From an uncultured Atopobium sp. (GTDB taxonomy: Bacteria; Actinomycetota; Coriobacteriia; Coriobacteriales; Atopobiaceae), in NCBI GenBank assembly GCA_938028565.1, contig CALIZS010000023.1:1-62659 (forward strand): a stretch of 62,659 nucleotides of DNA. The letters run 5' to 3'. The position numbers were made by a program, and so were the translations under genes. This document shows, in pieces, positions 62,537-62,659 of this stretch. The notes under the pieces were generated by a model. It did no database searches. It was not told the origin of the DNA and was given only the letters and a program-made list of their open reading frames with translations. The number at the start of each line of letters is the position of its first letter. Within the stretch, counting starts at the first letter, position 1.

Positions 62537-62580
62537 GAACTGCCTCCCATTTCTTATGTCCAAGAAATGGGAGGCAGTTC
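62537..62580. repeat. Dispersed hairpin repeat, copy 2
   Basis: GAACTGCCTCCCATTTCT (62537-62554) and its perfect 18-bp complement (62563-62580) enclose TATGTCCA. The loop shares TGTCCA with copy 1 at 45-88, so both are in the same orientation. It follows the degV gene. The remaining 80 bases to the window end show no gene I can support. Confidence 0.78.
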
Positions 62581-62659
62581 ATATGCGGGTGATTATGATT
62601 CTGTAGCGTGTTAGCGTCGGCTTTTAGGCCTGGCGCACAAAATAGCGCAGCTTTGGTAG

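Noticed and set aside
1..62659. tRNA, rRNA, insertion sequence or prophage genes
   Set aside because: I looked for tRNA arm patterns, transposase and integrase motifs, and long direct repeats and found none that I could support.
1..62659. GCGAGAA as a Chi or chromosome-orientation (KOPS-like) signal
   Set aside because: Both orientations are common (about 37 to 25), whereas Chi and KOPS sites are strongly skewed along a replichore; not excluded if the window spans an origin or terminus.

Overview
The window reads as a chromosomal segment of a low-to-mid GC actinobacterium of class Coriobacteriia, family Atopobiaceae. An oral or vaginal Atopobium/Lancefieldella-like organism is my best guess. 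That placement is inferred from protein style (Rv3722c-type aspartate aminotransferase, GlgC plus GlgD, T-box control of pheS, a mannose-family PTS) together with moderate base composition. I see no rRNA, tRNA, CRISPR array, transposase, integrase or prophage gene. The segment is dense housekeeping and sugar metabolism, mostly on the minus strand.

Layout. (1) 138-11838: a complete glycogen operon, read glgB-glgP-glgC-glgD-glgA and ending in a GH13-GH77 fusion, so branching, phosphorolysis, synthesis and maltodextrin handling are co-transcribed. (2) 12181-17776: an iron-type alcohol/glycerol dehydrogenase, a zinc-dependent phospholipase C-like protein, and pheS-pheT behind a T-box leader. (3) 18062-20762: a zinc/manganese ABC importer rich in His tracts. 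(4) 21089-22181: a DUF421/DUF3290 membrane pair. (5) 22216-31229: a locus that encodes a whole N-acetylgalactosamine (or closely related amino-sugar) route: PTS IIA, YajC, IIB, IIC, IID, a GntR/UTRA regulator, AgaS, NagA and, divergently, a PfkB kinase and a class II aldolase. (6) 31347-37470: ilvE, DUF488, murI, slyD, a Tat-exported coiled-coil/CHAP-like hydrolase, an NdpA-like protein and a stand-alone glucose-type EIIA. (7) 37608-43409: a Bce-type module (FtsX-like permease, ATPase, histidine kinase, response regulator) with a double GNAT gene inside it. (8) 43431-53000: tatD, rsmA, metG; then rsmI behind a GH5-like protein that has lost its nucleophile; then queD, ricT, holB and tmk. (9) 53096-62497: an archaeal-style topA, tatC-tatA, an orphan STAS protein, a TPR membrane protein, aspartate aminotransferase, a small unknown protein, nhaA and degV.

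The most striking signal is not a gene. The heptamer GCGAGAA (either strand) occurs about 60 times by my hand count, where base composition predicts about 7. It lies in all six reading frames, in both orientations and in intergenic DNA. It forms an inverted pair in one terminator stem and overlaps the foot of another. About four fifths of copies have C four bases downstream (GCGAGAANNNC), and many extend to TGGCGAGAAACCC. Density, frame-independence and use in terminators resemble DNA-uptake sequences of Neisseria and Pasteurellaceae; I know of no such motif described in this class. A second repeat, a perfect or near-perfect hairpin built on CTGCCTCCCATTTCT, sits at both ends of the window, each time just 3' of a gene.
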